NCBI RefSeq assembly: GCF_013004645.1
Contig: NZ_JABEME010000001.1
Coordinates: 62,001 to 126,000, forward strand
Length of the DNA: 64,000 nt
DNA from: Stenotrophomonas africana
Lineage (GTDB): Bacteria; Pseudomonadota; Gammaproteobacteria; Xanthomonadales; Xanthomonadaceae
Reading direction: 5' to 3'
In this document: piece by piece, positions 22,918 through 29,871 of the stretch
Layout: each line of letters starts with the position of its first letter
Numbering within the stretch: the first letter of the stretch is position 1
Notes under the pieces: generated by a model
Database searches by the model: none
Told to the model about the DNA's origin: nothing
The model's input: only the letters and a program-made list of their open reading frames with translations
Position numbers and translations under genes: made by a program

Positions 22918-22969
22918 ATAAGACTGTCCAAGACATAATTTCTCAATCTTGAGTCCCGTACGGTCTTAT
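22918..22969. promoter_or_regulatory. candidate LysR operator region
   Basis: ATAAGAC (22918-22924) faces GTCTTAT (22963-22969), and CTCAA-TC-TTGAG (22942-22953) sits between. The 103-base gap between divergent AKR and LysR genes is the expected place for the autoregulatory LysR site. Confidence 0.45.
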
Positions 22970-23885
22970 GCTCGATCTCCGCCAACTGCGCTATTTCGTG
23001 GCCGTCGCCGAAGATGAGCACGTTGGCCGCGCCGCCGAACGCCTTCACATCTCCCAATCCCCGCTCAGCCGGCAGATCGCCCAGCTGGAGGAACGGCTGG
23101 AACTGCAGTTGTTCGAACGCTCGCAGCAGCGCATCCGGCTGACCGCCGATGGCCGCACCTTCCTGGCCGAGGCGCGCGCCCTGCTGACCCACGCCAACCG
23201 GCTGGAATCGCTGGCACGCCGGCTCGGCCGCGGCGATGAAGGTGGCCTGTGCATCGGCTATCTGGAGTACGCGATGCACTCCGGCGTATTGCCGACCGCC
23301 CTGCGCGAACTGCGCGGCGACCGTCCTGCCGTACACATCGCGCTGTACAACCAGCAGTCGGACGTGCAGCTGGAAGGCCTGCGCCAACGCAGCCTGGACA
23401 TCGCCCTGGTCTGCGAACCACCCGCGTTCGACGATCCAGACCTGGAAGCCACGCAGGTGCTGAACGATCCGATGCTGCTGGCGCTGCCGGCCGGCCACCC
23501 ATTGGCCACTGCAGAGACCATCACGCCCGAGGATCTGGCCAGCCAGCAGTGGATCGGCGTGATGCACAAGGAAAGCGCGCTGCGCCATGACACCTTCATC
23601 GCCGCCTGTGCGAAGGCCGGTTTCACCCCGACCATCGCCATGGAGGCGACCGAGCCGCTGGCCGCGCTCGGTCTGGTCGCCGCGGGGCTGGGACTGACCA
23701 CCCTCCAGCGCAGCCTGGACCACCAGGCACCAGAGGGTGTGGTGCTGCGCGAGCTGCCGTGGTTCAGCTACCGCACACCGCTGTGGGCGGCCTGGCACCG
23801 CGTCAACCTGCGCCCGCTGGTCGAGACCTTCCGCAGGACGCTGGTGCAGACCGCAACCGAGGGCAAGCCGGCCTTCGTCGACTGA
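22968..23885 (+). CDS. LysR family transcriptional regulator
   Basis: A 305-residue LTTR. The first 60 residues are the winged HTH (MLDLRQLRYFVAVAEDEHVG, RLHISQSPLSRQIAQLEERL), followed by a linker helix and the periplasmic-binding-like effector domain (GLCIGYLEYAMHSG). Divergent from the aldo/keto reductase, which is its likely target. Confidence 0.94.
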   Translation: MLDLRQLRYFVAVAEDEHVGRAAERLHISQSPLSRQIAQLEERLELQLFERSQQRIRLTADGRTFLAEARALLTHANRLESLARRLGRGDEGGLCIGYLEYAMHSGVLPTALRELRGDRPAVHIALYNQQSDVQLEGLRQRSLDIALVCEPPAFDDPDLEATQVLNDPMLLALPAGHPLATAETITPEDLASQQWIGVMHKESALRHDTFIAACAKAGFTPTIAMEATEPLAALGLVAAGLGLTTLQRSLDHQAPEGVVLRELPWFSYRTPLWAAWHRVNLRPLVETFRRTLVQTATEGKPAFVD

Positions 23886-23895
23886 ACTGACCGCG

Positions 23896-24414
23896 CTATG
23901 CCGGGCCTGCCTCGGTGTAGCGCATCACCACGAAACCCTCTTCCGCGGCCGGTGCAACGAAGTGGCGGGTGATCTGTGCGAACTCCTCGTCGCTGGCCTG
24001 GAACGGATGCTCGCCAAGTGCATTGCGCGCGCGCAGCCGCGCCTTGCAAACCTCGTCGGCAACATCGAGGAAATGCAGTTGATGTGCAGCGCCAGCCGGC
24101 GAGAACACTTCACGTGCCCACGCGCGGCTGGCTGGCGTATTGAATGGAAAATCGAGCACCACCGAAACACCCGCCTGCAGCAATGCACGCAGATGATCGG
24201 CCAGCACATTGCGCAACGTGGCTGCACGCTGCAGATAGTCGGCAATGGAATGGATCTCGCCCGGATACAGTGCCGCCAACCAGGCATCTTCGCTGATCAG
24301 TACGTGGCGAGGCTTCAACGCCAACTGCTGCGACAGGGTGGATTTTCCGGCACCGATCTTGCCGCACACCAGGTGCAGGGTCGGCGCAGGGTCGTTCGAT
24401 GAAAGGTTGTGCAT
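23896..24414 (-). CDS. P-loop kinase-like ATPase
   Basis: A 172-residue protein with Walker A CGKIGAGKST (about 17-26), a kinase-like LISEDAWLAAL, and VSVVLDFPFNTPASRAWAREV with a basic lid (CKARLRARNA). It belongs to the AAA_33/zeta-like small kinase group that phosphorylates small molecules or modifies RNA. Substrate unknown. No antitoxin partner is visible. Confidence 0.85.
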   Translation of the reverse strand: MHNLSSNDPAPTLHLVCGKIGAGKSTLSQQLALKPRHVLISEDAWLAALYPGEIHSIADYLQRAATLRNVLADHLRALLQAGVSVVLDFPFNTPASRAWAREVFSPAGAAHQLHFLDVADEVCKARLRARNALGEHPFQASDEEFAQITRHFVAPAAEEGFVVMRYTEAGPA

Positions 24415-24459
24415 CTGCGTTCTCCTTGGTGGATTCCATTACCCGGGAGAGCGCTGTAT

Positions 24460-24485
24460 GCAACCCGCCTTCCCGGGCGGGTTGC
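24460..24485. terminator. hairpin, possible terminator
   Basis: GCAACCCGCC-TTCCCG-GGCGGGTTGC, a 10-bp perfect stem upstream of the P-loop gene start, with no clear T tract. Apart from it, the 260 bases between the kinase-like gene and the hydrolase hold nothing I recognise. Confidence 0.45.
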
Positions 24486-24675
24486 TTGGCCGTGATGACC
24501 GCGCGCTACCCCGCCTTCCCGTGGGGAATACGGATAATCGACGCGCTGCTGTGCATGGCCATTCCGCCAGCGTAGAGCGCGGCACTGCCGACCGGCAATG
24601 CCCTGCGGCAGTGCAGCGCGCGCAAGGTGGTGCAGAGATCTATGCTCGGCGCCATTCCCGCATGGAATGACCCCG

Positions 24676-25749
24676 ATGCGACCCTTGCTTCGATGCGCAC
24701 TTGCCCTCTGCCTGCTGCCCTGGATGACATCGCTGGCTGCACCGCCGCCAGCAGTGCGTACGCTCAGCGGCGAGCTGCAGGGCGCACCGTGGCGGCTGGA
24801 TGTGCCTGCCGACTGGAACGGCGACCTGGTAATGCTGGCCCATGGCTATGAACCGGTCGGCGTGCCGCGCACCGCCCCCATGGCGGCCAATGACAGCACC
24901 GCACCACTGCTGGCAGCAGGTTACGCCGTCGCCCAGAGCGCCTATGCCAGCCAGGGCTGGGCGGTGGCCGATGCGATCACCGATACGGAACGCCTGCGCC
25001 AGCAGGCAGTGGGTGAACTCAAGCATGTCCGCCACACCTGGATGCTGGGATTCTCGATGGGCGGTGCCGTGACCATCGGCAGCCTCGAACGCTTCCCGCA
25101 GCACTACACCGGCGGTGTATCGCTGTGCGGCGCCAATCTCAGTGGCGAACAGATCGCGACCGATCTGCTGACCACGCTGGTCGCGTTCGATTACTTCTTC
25201 CCCAAGGCCGATGGGCTGCCGCCCACCGGCCTGCTATCGCGCGAAGCGGCGGCGCTGCCGCAGGGCGAGTTGTACCAGGGCATCGCCAATGCACTGCAAC
25301 GTGATCCGTCGCACGCCGCAGTGCTGGCACGGCGGCTGCAGGTCTCCGCTGATGCACTGGCCGGCACGATCAGCCTGCACGCGCTGGTCCTGCATGAACT
25401 GGCTGCACGGAGCGGCGGCATGCCGATGGGCAACATCGGCGTGGTCTACAGCGGCTTTGGCGATGACACCGCGTTCAATGCCGGCGTGCAGCGTGTCAGC
25501 GCTGTTCCTGCGGCGCAGGCGCATGTCCGCAACTCGCTGGCAATCACCGGTGCACTGAAGCGACCGCTGGTGATCCAGTTCAATCACAACGACCCGACCA
25601 TCGTGCCGCACATGCAGGCGGTATATCCGCAGATGGCTGCACGAGCCGGCGCGCGCCCGCAACCACGCGTACTGCCGCCGGTGGGCGAAGGACACTGTGG
25701 CTTCTCCGGAGCGCAGGTAATAGCCGCCTTGAAGACAGTGCAACGTTGA
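24676..25749 (+). CDS. secreted alpha/beta hydrolase
   Basis: A 357-residue protein with signal peptide MRPLLRCALALCLLPWMTSLA. Catalytic Ser is in GFSMGG, the Asp probably in FNHNDPTIVP and the His in GEGHCGF near the C-terminus; LMLAHGYEPVG-like text (VMLAHGYEPVG) gives the oxyanion region. Probably an esterase or peptidase of the periplasm. The start could also be the ATG nine bases upstream. Confidence 0.88.
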   Translation: MRPLLRCALALCLLPWMTSLAAPPPAVRTLSGELQGAPWRLDVPADWNGDLVMLAHGYEPVGVPRTAPMAANDSTAPLLAAGYAVAQSAYASQGWAVADAITDTERLRQQAVGELKHVRHTWMLGFSMGGAVTIGSLERFPQHYTGGVSLCGANLSGEQIATDLLTTLVAFDYFFPKADGLPPTGLLSREAAALPQGELYQGIANALQRDPSHAAVLARRLQVSADALAGTISLHALVLHELAARSGGMPMGNIGVVYSGFGDDTAFNAGVQRVSAVPAAQAHVRNSLAITGALKRPLVIQFNHNDPTIVPHMQAVYPQMAARAGARPQPRVLPPVGEGHCGFSGAQVIAALKTVQR

Positions 25750-25868
25750 GTCCATCGCGTACCGTGGGGCGTCCGCCACGCTGCCAACGCTTACGATGCA
25801 GGAACCCGCGCAGCATCTGCTGCCTTCCCCATGCGCTGACCTTGCGCCGGTAACCCCAAAGGGCGGCG

Positions 25869-26138
25869 TCAGCCGCCCAGCGTGCCCATGGTGAAGGTGT
25901 AGCCGGAGCTCATCAGGAATTCGCGCATGCGCATCTCCGCGCGCCGCGGTGAGGCCAGGTTGGCCGGACCATACAGCGCGTAGACCGTCCCTGCACCTTC
26001 GATGGACTCACGGCGCACGCCGCAGTGGCGGGTTTCCGAAGCAATCACCCATCCGTCCTTCAGTCGATCCGGTCCGATCGATTGGCCGTTCATCAGCCGG
26101 AACGTCAGCCAGCGTACTTCCACAGAAGATTTGTTCAT
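25869..26138 (-). CDS. small protein of unknown function
   Basis: From the ATG at 26138 an 89-residue product (MNKSSVEVRWLTFRLMNGQ..., ending TFTMGTLGG). It has a beta-rich start and a helical MRMREFLMSSG. No family recognised. Coding appearance is moderate. Confidence 0.45.
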   Translation of the reverse strand: MNKSSVEVRWLTFRLMNGQSIGPDRLKDGWVIASETRHCGVRRESIEGAGTVYALYGPANLASPRRAEMRMREFLMSSGYTFTMGTLGG

Positions 26139-26261
26139 TGCTGGCGTACCGCCAGCGTGCCGCGATCGTTCATGTCCTTGCTCGCCATTGCAGCTCCCTA
26201 AGACTTGGAACTCGACCATAGCGCCTTGCCATGTCGTGGGCGAATGAGACTGGTCGAACCC

Positions 26262-26420
26262 TCAGGCCACCCGCCCGAACCGCTCCCACAACGCCGTGCC
26301 CAGCGGCGTCAGCCGCAGTTCGCGGCGGCCCTGATTCCGCCGAAGCCAATCGTTCTTCCCGAAGCTGTCCAGCGTCGCCTCGCCGACCAGCGTTGCGGAG
26401 CCCGACAGCGCAAGACCTGA
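26262..26420 (-). pseudogene. ArsR-type regulator remnant (C-terminal)
   Basis: The frame ends KNDWLRRNQGRRELRLTPLGT and ALWERFG, the typical C-terminus of ArsR regulators of the 'GWLRR..GRRAL.LT..G' type, but there is no HTH upstream: the frame passes into the antisense of the neighbouring flavoprotein remnant. Likely a 3' relic left by a deletion. Confidence 0.45.
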
Positions 26421-26421
26421 C

Positions 26422-26640
26422 ATGAAAACCGCTCCTATCCACCGCCGCCGCATCCTCCCTCGGTCCTGTACCCGGGCACGCCGGTGCGGCTGATGACCAC
26501 GCTGAACGACGATGGCAGCAGCAACATCAGGTCATTGTCTTCGCACTGGAAACCGCTGATCTACCTGTTCCGCCACTACCTGGGCGTGAGCCAGCCGGTC
26601 GGGCGCAACTTCCGCGCGGAGACGCCCACGGGCGCTTCTG
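26422..26640 (+). pseudogene. flavin reductase-like protein remnant
   Basis: An ATG gives MKTAPIHRRRIL, and after a frameshift near 26455 the next frame reads SVLYPGTPVRLMTTLNDDGS, then SNIRSLSSHW, the N-terminal signature of flavin-reductase-like FMN-binding proteins. The text then jumps to KPLIYLFRHYLGVSQPVGRN, which fits the C-terminus of the same family, so the central part is deleted. Overlap with a divergent ArsR remnant suggests a decayed regulator-flavoprotein pair. Confidence 0.5.
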
Positions 26641-26649
26641 CCTGGCGGC

Positions 26650-27159
26650 CTAGACCGTTTCGCCCTGCAGATCGAGCACGGCGGTGGTCCAGCCGCGCTC
26701 TCCCAGCGCGGCCACCATGCCACCTCGATAGACGAAACGGCGCGCGTGACCGTCTTCGATGAAGCAGGTCGCGTTCTGCATCGGTGAATATCCGGCCGAG
26801 GCGTAGTGCCGCTGATCCAGGGCGAACAACACAGCGAAATCGATCCCGCGCTGGCGCAGCTCGGCGTGCGCAGCTTCGATCAAGCGTGACGCGACGCCCT
26901 TCCTGCGAACGTCAGCATGCACCACCACCCCGCCGATCAAGCCTATGCGTTCCGGCTCGCCGTCCAGCAAGACGTCGCGCTCGTACAGTGCAAGGTGAGC
27001 GACCACGTGATCGCCTTGCAACGCCAGGACCAGAGCGACCGGCGCCGGAACAGCGTAACCGTCGCCCTGCATGTCCGGGAATGCCTGGCGCAGCAGATCC
27101 ACCGCCTGCTGACGGTGATCCGGCGCTACGCTTTGCCAGCGGGATACCTGAACGTGCAT
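26650..27159 (-). CDS. GNAT family N-acetyltransferase
   Basis: A 169-residue acyl-CoA N-acyltransferase, with the acetyl-CoA site VVVHADVRRKGVASRLI (motif A with R/Q-x-x-G-x-A) and a following FAVLFALDQRHYASAGY (motif B). Substrate unknown; it resembles the NodA-like/ YhbS-like branch. Confidence 0.88.
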   Translation of the reverse strand: MHVQVSRWQSVAPDHRQQAVDLLRQAFPDMQGDGYAVPAPVALVLALQGDHVVAHLALYERDVLLDGEPERIGLIGGVVVHADVRRKGVASRLIEAAHAELRQRGIDFAVLFALDQRHYASAGYSPMQNATCFIEDGHARRFVYRGGMVAALGERGWTTAVLDLQGETV

Positions 27160-27241
27160 TGCCCAGTCTTCGTGGAATAGTCATGTGTCCAGGCCCATCC
27201 TGCCACGGAAACATGACCGCGCCTGCGGCAATGTTTCACCG

Positions 27242-27739
27242 TCACTGCAGGGTGATCCAGTACGAGACGATATCCGTGTAGCAGCCCGCGCGTTTGACGG
27301 CCCGTGGCTCCGTGCCAAATGCACTGAAGCCCAGCGATTCGTACAGCCCGCGCGCGGCAGCGTTGTCTGCCAGCACCGTGAGGGTCAGCGATTCAATGCC
27401 TTCCGCGCGCGCAGCCGCGAACGCCGCGAGAAAAAGCTGGCGGGCGATACCCTGGCCACGATGGCCAGCATCGACGTGGACACTGTGCACTTCGGCCGTA
27501 TGCCGTCGCGCCATCCGCACCGGGCGTAAATAACGCAGGAAGCCCACCAGCATGCCGTCAACGAAAGTGCCGAAGTAGCGCGTACCAGGATCCGCAAGCT
27601 GGGCGCGCATCACGTCCGCCGAGTCATTCTGTGCCTCGGCCAGCGTGGACAGGAACGCAGCGGGTGACTCGTGAAGCGCCTGCAACCGTGCCTGCCAGAG
27701 AACATCGGCGTCGTCAGTGCTGAGTTGCCGGATAAGCAT
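27242..27739 (-). CDS. GNAT family N-acetyltransferase
   Basis: A 165-residue GNAT protein starting MLIRQLSTDDADVLWQARLQ. The acetyl-CoA motif is VHVDAGHRGQGIARQLF, followed by LTVLADNAAARGLYESLGF. Substrate unknown. It is the last chromosomal gene before prophage 2. Confidence 0.92.
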   Translation of the reverse strand: MLIRQLSTDDADVLWQARLQALHESPAAFLSTLAEAQNDSADVMRAQLADPGTRYFGTFVDGMLVGFLRYLRPVRMARRHTAEVHSVHVDAGHRGQGIARQLFLAAFAAARAEGIESLTLTVLADNAAARGLYESLGFSAFGTEPRAVKRAGCYTDIVSYWITLQ

Positions 27740-27829
27740 GCGCCACACCCGTGAGGTTGCTGATGCACAGGTGCCCAGCCTAGCGCGGGGTCGCCTGATG
27801 TGGCGTGCATGCAAGGCAGCAGAAAAAGA

Positions 27830-27857
27830 AAAAGCCCTGACCGGAGTCAGGGCTTTT
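27830..27857 (-). terminator. terminator after the tRNA-Cys locus
   Basis: AAAAGCCCTGAC-CGGA-GTCAGGGCTTTT, a 12-bp stem with A/T ends, usable on both strands. It lies five bases beyond the 3' end of the leftward tRNA-Cys fragment. Confidence 0.9.
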
Positions 27858-27861
27858 CAAT

Positions 27862-27908
27862 TGGAGGCCTCAAGCGGAATCGAACCGCTGTAAACGGATT
27901 TGCAATCC
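27862..27908 (-). pseudogene. tRNA-Cys(GCA) 3' fragment, prophage 2 attachment scar
   Basis: Read on the minus strand: GGA-TTGCAAA-TCC (anticodon GCA), variable loop, T arm AGCGG-TTCGATT-CCGCT and acceptor 3' strand ending GAGGCCTCCA. The 5' half (GGCCTCA... and D arm) is absent; homology stops inside the anticodon stem, where phage sequence begins. The intact tRNA-Cys should stand at the other end of prophage 2, right of the window. Confidence 0.85.
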
Positions 27909-28012
27909 TACGCATATCCTTATTTTTCTGCATCTTACATCGAATTGACACCCACTCAGCCACCCGACTAGGAAGCAGTTCACTTTCGCGAAGGTTCCTT
28001 ACCTGTCCGCTA

Positions 28013-28030
28013 GTTAGTATTTGTACTAAC
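28013..28030. promoter_or_regulatory. SOS box (LexA operator) of umuDC
   Basis: GTTAGTA-TTTG-TACTAAC, a perfect 7-bp dyad, ends 49 bases before umuD. It matches the TTAGTA/TACTAA LexA sites described for Xanthomonadaceae, so umuDC should be induced by DNA damage. Confidence 0.8.
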
Positions 28031-28079
28031 ATCCGCGCCGTCGCGGCGGGTGAGACCCGCCAATCTCAGAGTACGCGCC

Positions 28080-28562
28080 ATGCAGTCCCTTCCCTACCCC
28101 ACCACCCTTGCCCTGCCTCTCGGTCCGGCAATGATCGACGGCCCCGTGCAGTTCGTGCCAATGGCCGCAGTACGCGCGCGGCTGGGCTTCCCCTCGCCGG
28201 CCGACGACTTCATGGATGAAGCGATCGACCTGCACCGCCTGCTGGTGCGCAACCCGGCCGCCACGTTCCTGTACCGGGCCGATGGCTGGTCCATGAGCGG
28301 CGCAGGCGTCAGCGATGGGGACATCCTGGTAGTGGACCGGTCGGTGACGCCGCTGGCCGGTGATCTGGTCATCGCCATCTGGGATGGGAACCAGCCCACC
28401 TGCAAGGTGCTGCAGCTGTTCGAGAGCCACATGGAGCTGCACTCGGCCAACCCAGACTTCCCGCCCATCGTGCTCGAGCAGCCCACCGAGGTTGAGGTGT
28501 TCGCCGTTGTGGGCGTGGTTCGTCAGGTGAAGCGCCGAGGCCCCTATGTTCGGGCTCGTTGA
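28080..28562 (+). CDS. umuD: UmuD-like S24 peptidase subunit of Pol V
   Basis: A 160-residue UmuD homologue. The cleavage region is RARLGFPSPADDFMDEAIDL (cut before GFPSP), the catalytic Ser is in GWSMSGAGV and the Lys in CKVLQL. RecA-stimulated self-cleavage makes UmuD', the active partner of UmuC in translesion synthesis. It overlaps umuC by 17 bases and has an SOS box upstream. I begin at the ATG at 28080; the upstream in-frame extension contains no homology. Confidence 0.93.
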   Translation: MQSLPYPTTLALPLGPAMIDGPVQFVPMAAVRARLGFPSPADDFMDEAIDLHRLLVRNPAATFLYRADGWSMSGAGVSDGDILVVDRSVTPLAGDLVIAIWDGNQPTCKVLQLFESHMELHSANPDFPPIVLEQPTEVEVFAVVGVVRQVKRRGPYVRAR

Positions 28563-29796
28563 CGGGAACAACTTCTACGCCAGCTGCGAGCGCGTGTTTC
28601 AGCCGGCACTGCGCGGCGTGCCGCTGGTGGTGCTGAGCAACAACGATGGCTGTGCGATCGCGAGATCGGCCGAGGCCAAGGCCCTGGGCATCAAGATGGG
28701 CCAGCCGGCCCACGAGCTGAAGCACCTGGTGCGTCGCCACGGCTTGCAGATGCGCTCGGCCAACTTTGGCCTGTACGGCGACATGAGTGCCCGCGTCGTG
28801 ACCATCTTGCGAGACGCCGCGCCGGGGGTGGAGGTATACAGCATCGATGAGAGCTTCATCGACCTGGAGGGTGTGCGGGACCGCCAGCGGTTCGCCCGGG
28901 ATCTGCGGCAGCGCGTGCACCGATGGACCGGCATACCCAACTGCATCGGCATCGGGCCGACAAAGACGCTGGCCAAGCTGGCCAATAAGGTGGCCAAGAG
29001 CGCCGATGGCGTGATCGACCTCGGGGACGCGACCTACAGGTCCTCGGTGCTGCAGACCTTCCCCGTCGGTGATCTGTGGGGCGTTGGCCGCCGGCTGGCG
29101 CCGCGGCTGGAAGCCATGGGAATCAGCACCGCAGCTGCTCTGCGCGACGCGCCGGCGGACGACATCCTGGCCACCTTCGGGGTGACCCTGGCGCGCACCC
29201 AGCGCGAGCTACAGGCGCACCCCTGTATGGAGCTGGAAGAGGTGGAGCCGGACCGACAGCAGATCATGGTCAGCCGATCGTTCGCTGATCGAGTCGAGGA
29301 CCACGAAGCCGTTGCCCAAGCCCTGGCCACCTTCGCCGTACGCGCCTGCGAGAAGCTGCGCGCCCGGGGCCTGGTCACCGCGGGCGTGTGGGTGTTTGCA
29401 CAGTCCGACGTGTTCCGGCCGGAACTGCGGCAGCACAACGCGAGCAGGACCGTGAACCTGCCCGCGTCGACCGCAGACACCACCGTGGTGCTGGGCGTCG
29501 TGCGCAAGCTGCTGCGCGGCCTGCTCCGCGACGGCATTGGATACAAGAAGGCCGGCGTGGCGCTGCTCGACCTGGCCCGGCCGGATGAGCTTCAGGCGGA
29601 TCTGTTCGGGCCAACGGTCGTTGGCAACGAGAAGCTTATGGCCACCATGGACCGGATCAACCAAAAGTTCGGGCGCGGCACGGCCGGCCTTGGTGCATCG
29701 GGTTGGCAGGCGCGGCCAGCGTGGGGGATGCGGCAGCACATGCTATCGCCGAATTACACAACTAGCTTGCAGGCAATCCCTGTGGCTAGATGCTGA
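28546..29796 (+). CDS. umuC: UmuC-like Y-family DNA polymerase
   Basis: A 416-residue translesion polymerase. Motifs: FGLVDGNNFYASCERVF (metal-binding Asp), YSIDESFID (second catalytic Asp-Glu), thumb GIGPTKTLAKLANK, and a clamp-binding motif QADLFG near residue 355. With UmuD' it copies past damaged bases. Being next to the att site, it is typical cargo at the prophage edge. Confidence 0.95.
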   Translation: MFGLVDGNNFYASCERVFQPALRGVPLVVLSNNDGCAIARSAEAKALGIKMGQPAHELKHLVRRHGLQMRSANFGLYGDMSARVVTILRDAAPGVEVYSIDESFIDLEGVRDRQRFARDLRQRVHRWTGIPNCIGIGPTKTLAKLANKVAKSADGVIDLGDATYRSSVLQTFPVGDLWGVGRRLAPRLEAMGISTAAALRDAPADDILATFGVTLARTQRELQAHPCMELEEVEPDRQQIMVSRSFADRVEDHEAVAQALATFAVRACEKLRARGLVTAGVWVFAQSDVFRPELRQHNASRTVNLPASTADTTVVLGVVRKLLRGLLRDGIGYKKAGVALLDLARPDELQADLFGPTVVGNEKLMATMDRINQKFGRGTAGLGASGWQARPAWGMRQHMLSPNYTTSLQAIPVARC

Positions 29797-29871
29797 CCGG
29801 CGCACGGTGCAACCGGCCGTGCAATGCCCTTTCAGACATGTATTAAATGTTTACCTAACTTCGCAAGACGA

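Noticed and set aside
27862..27975. Intact tRNA-Cys with an insertion, using GGGTGGCTGAGTGG upstream as D arm
   Set aside because: The acceptor 5' strand GGCCTCA is not found and the anticodon stem is broken; a 3' fragment at a prophage border explains the sequence better.
27847..28032. Minus-strand 61-codon frame through the tRNA-Cys fragment
   Set aside because: Its C-terminus (FTAVRFRLRPP) is just the translation of the tRNA T arm; it also crosses the SOS box.
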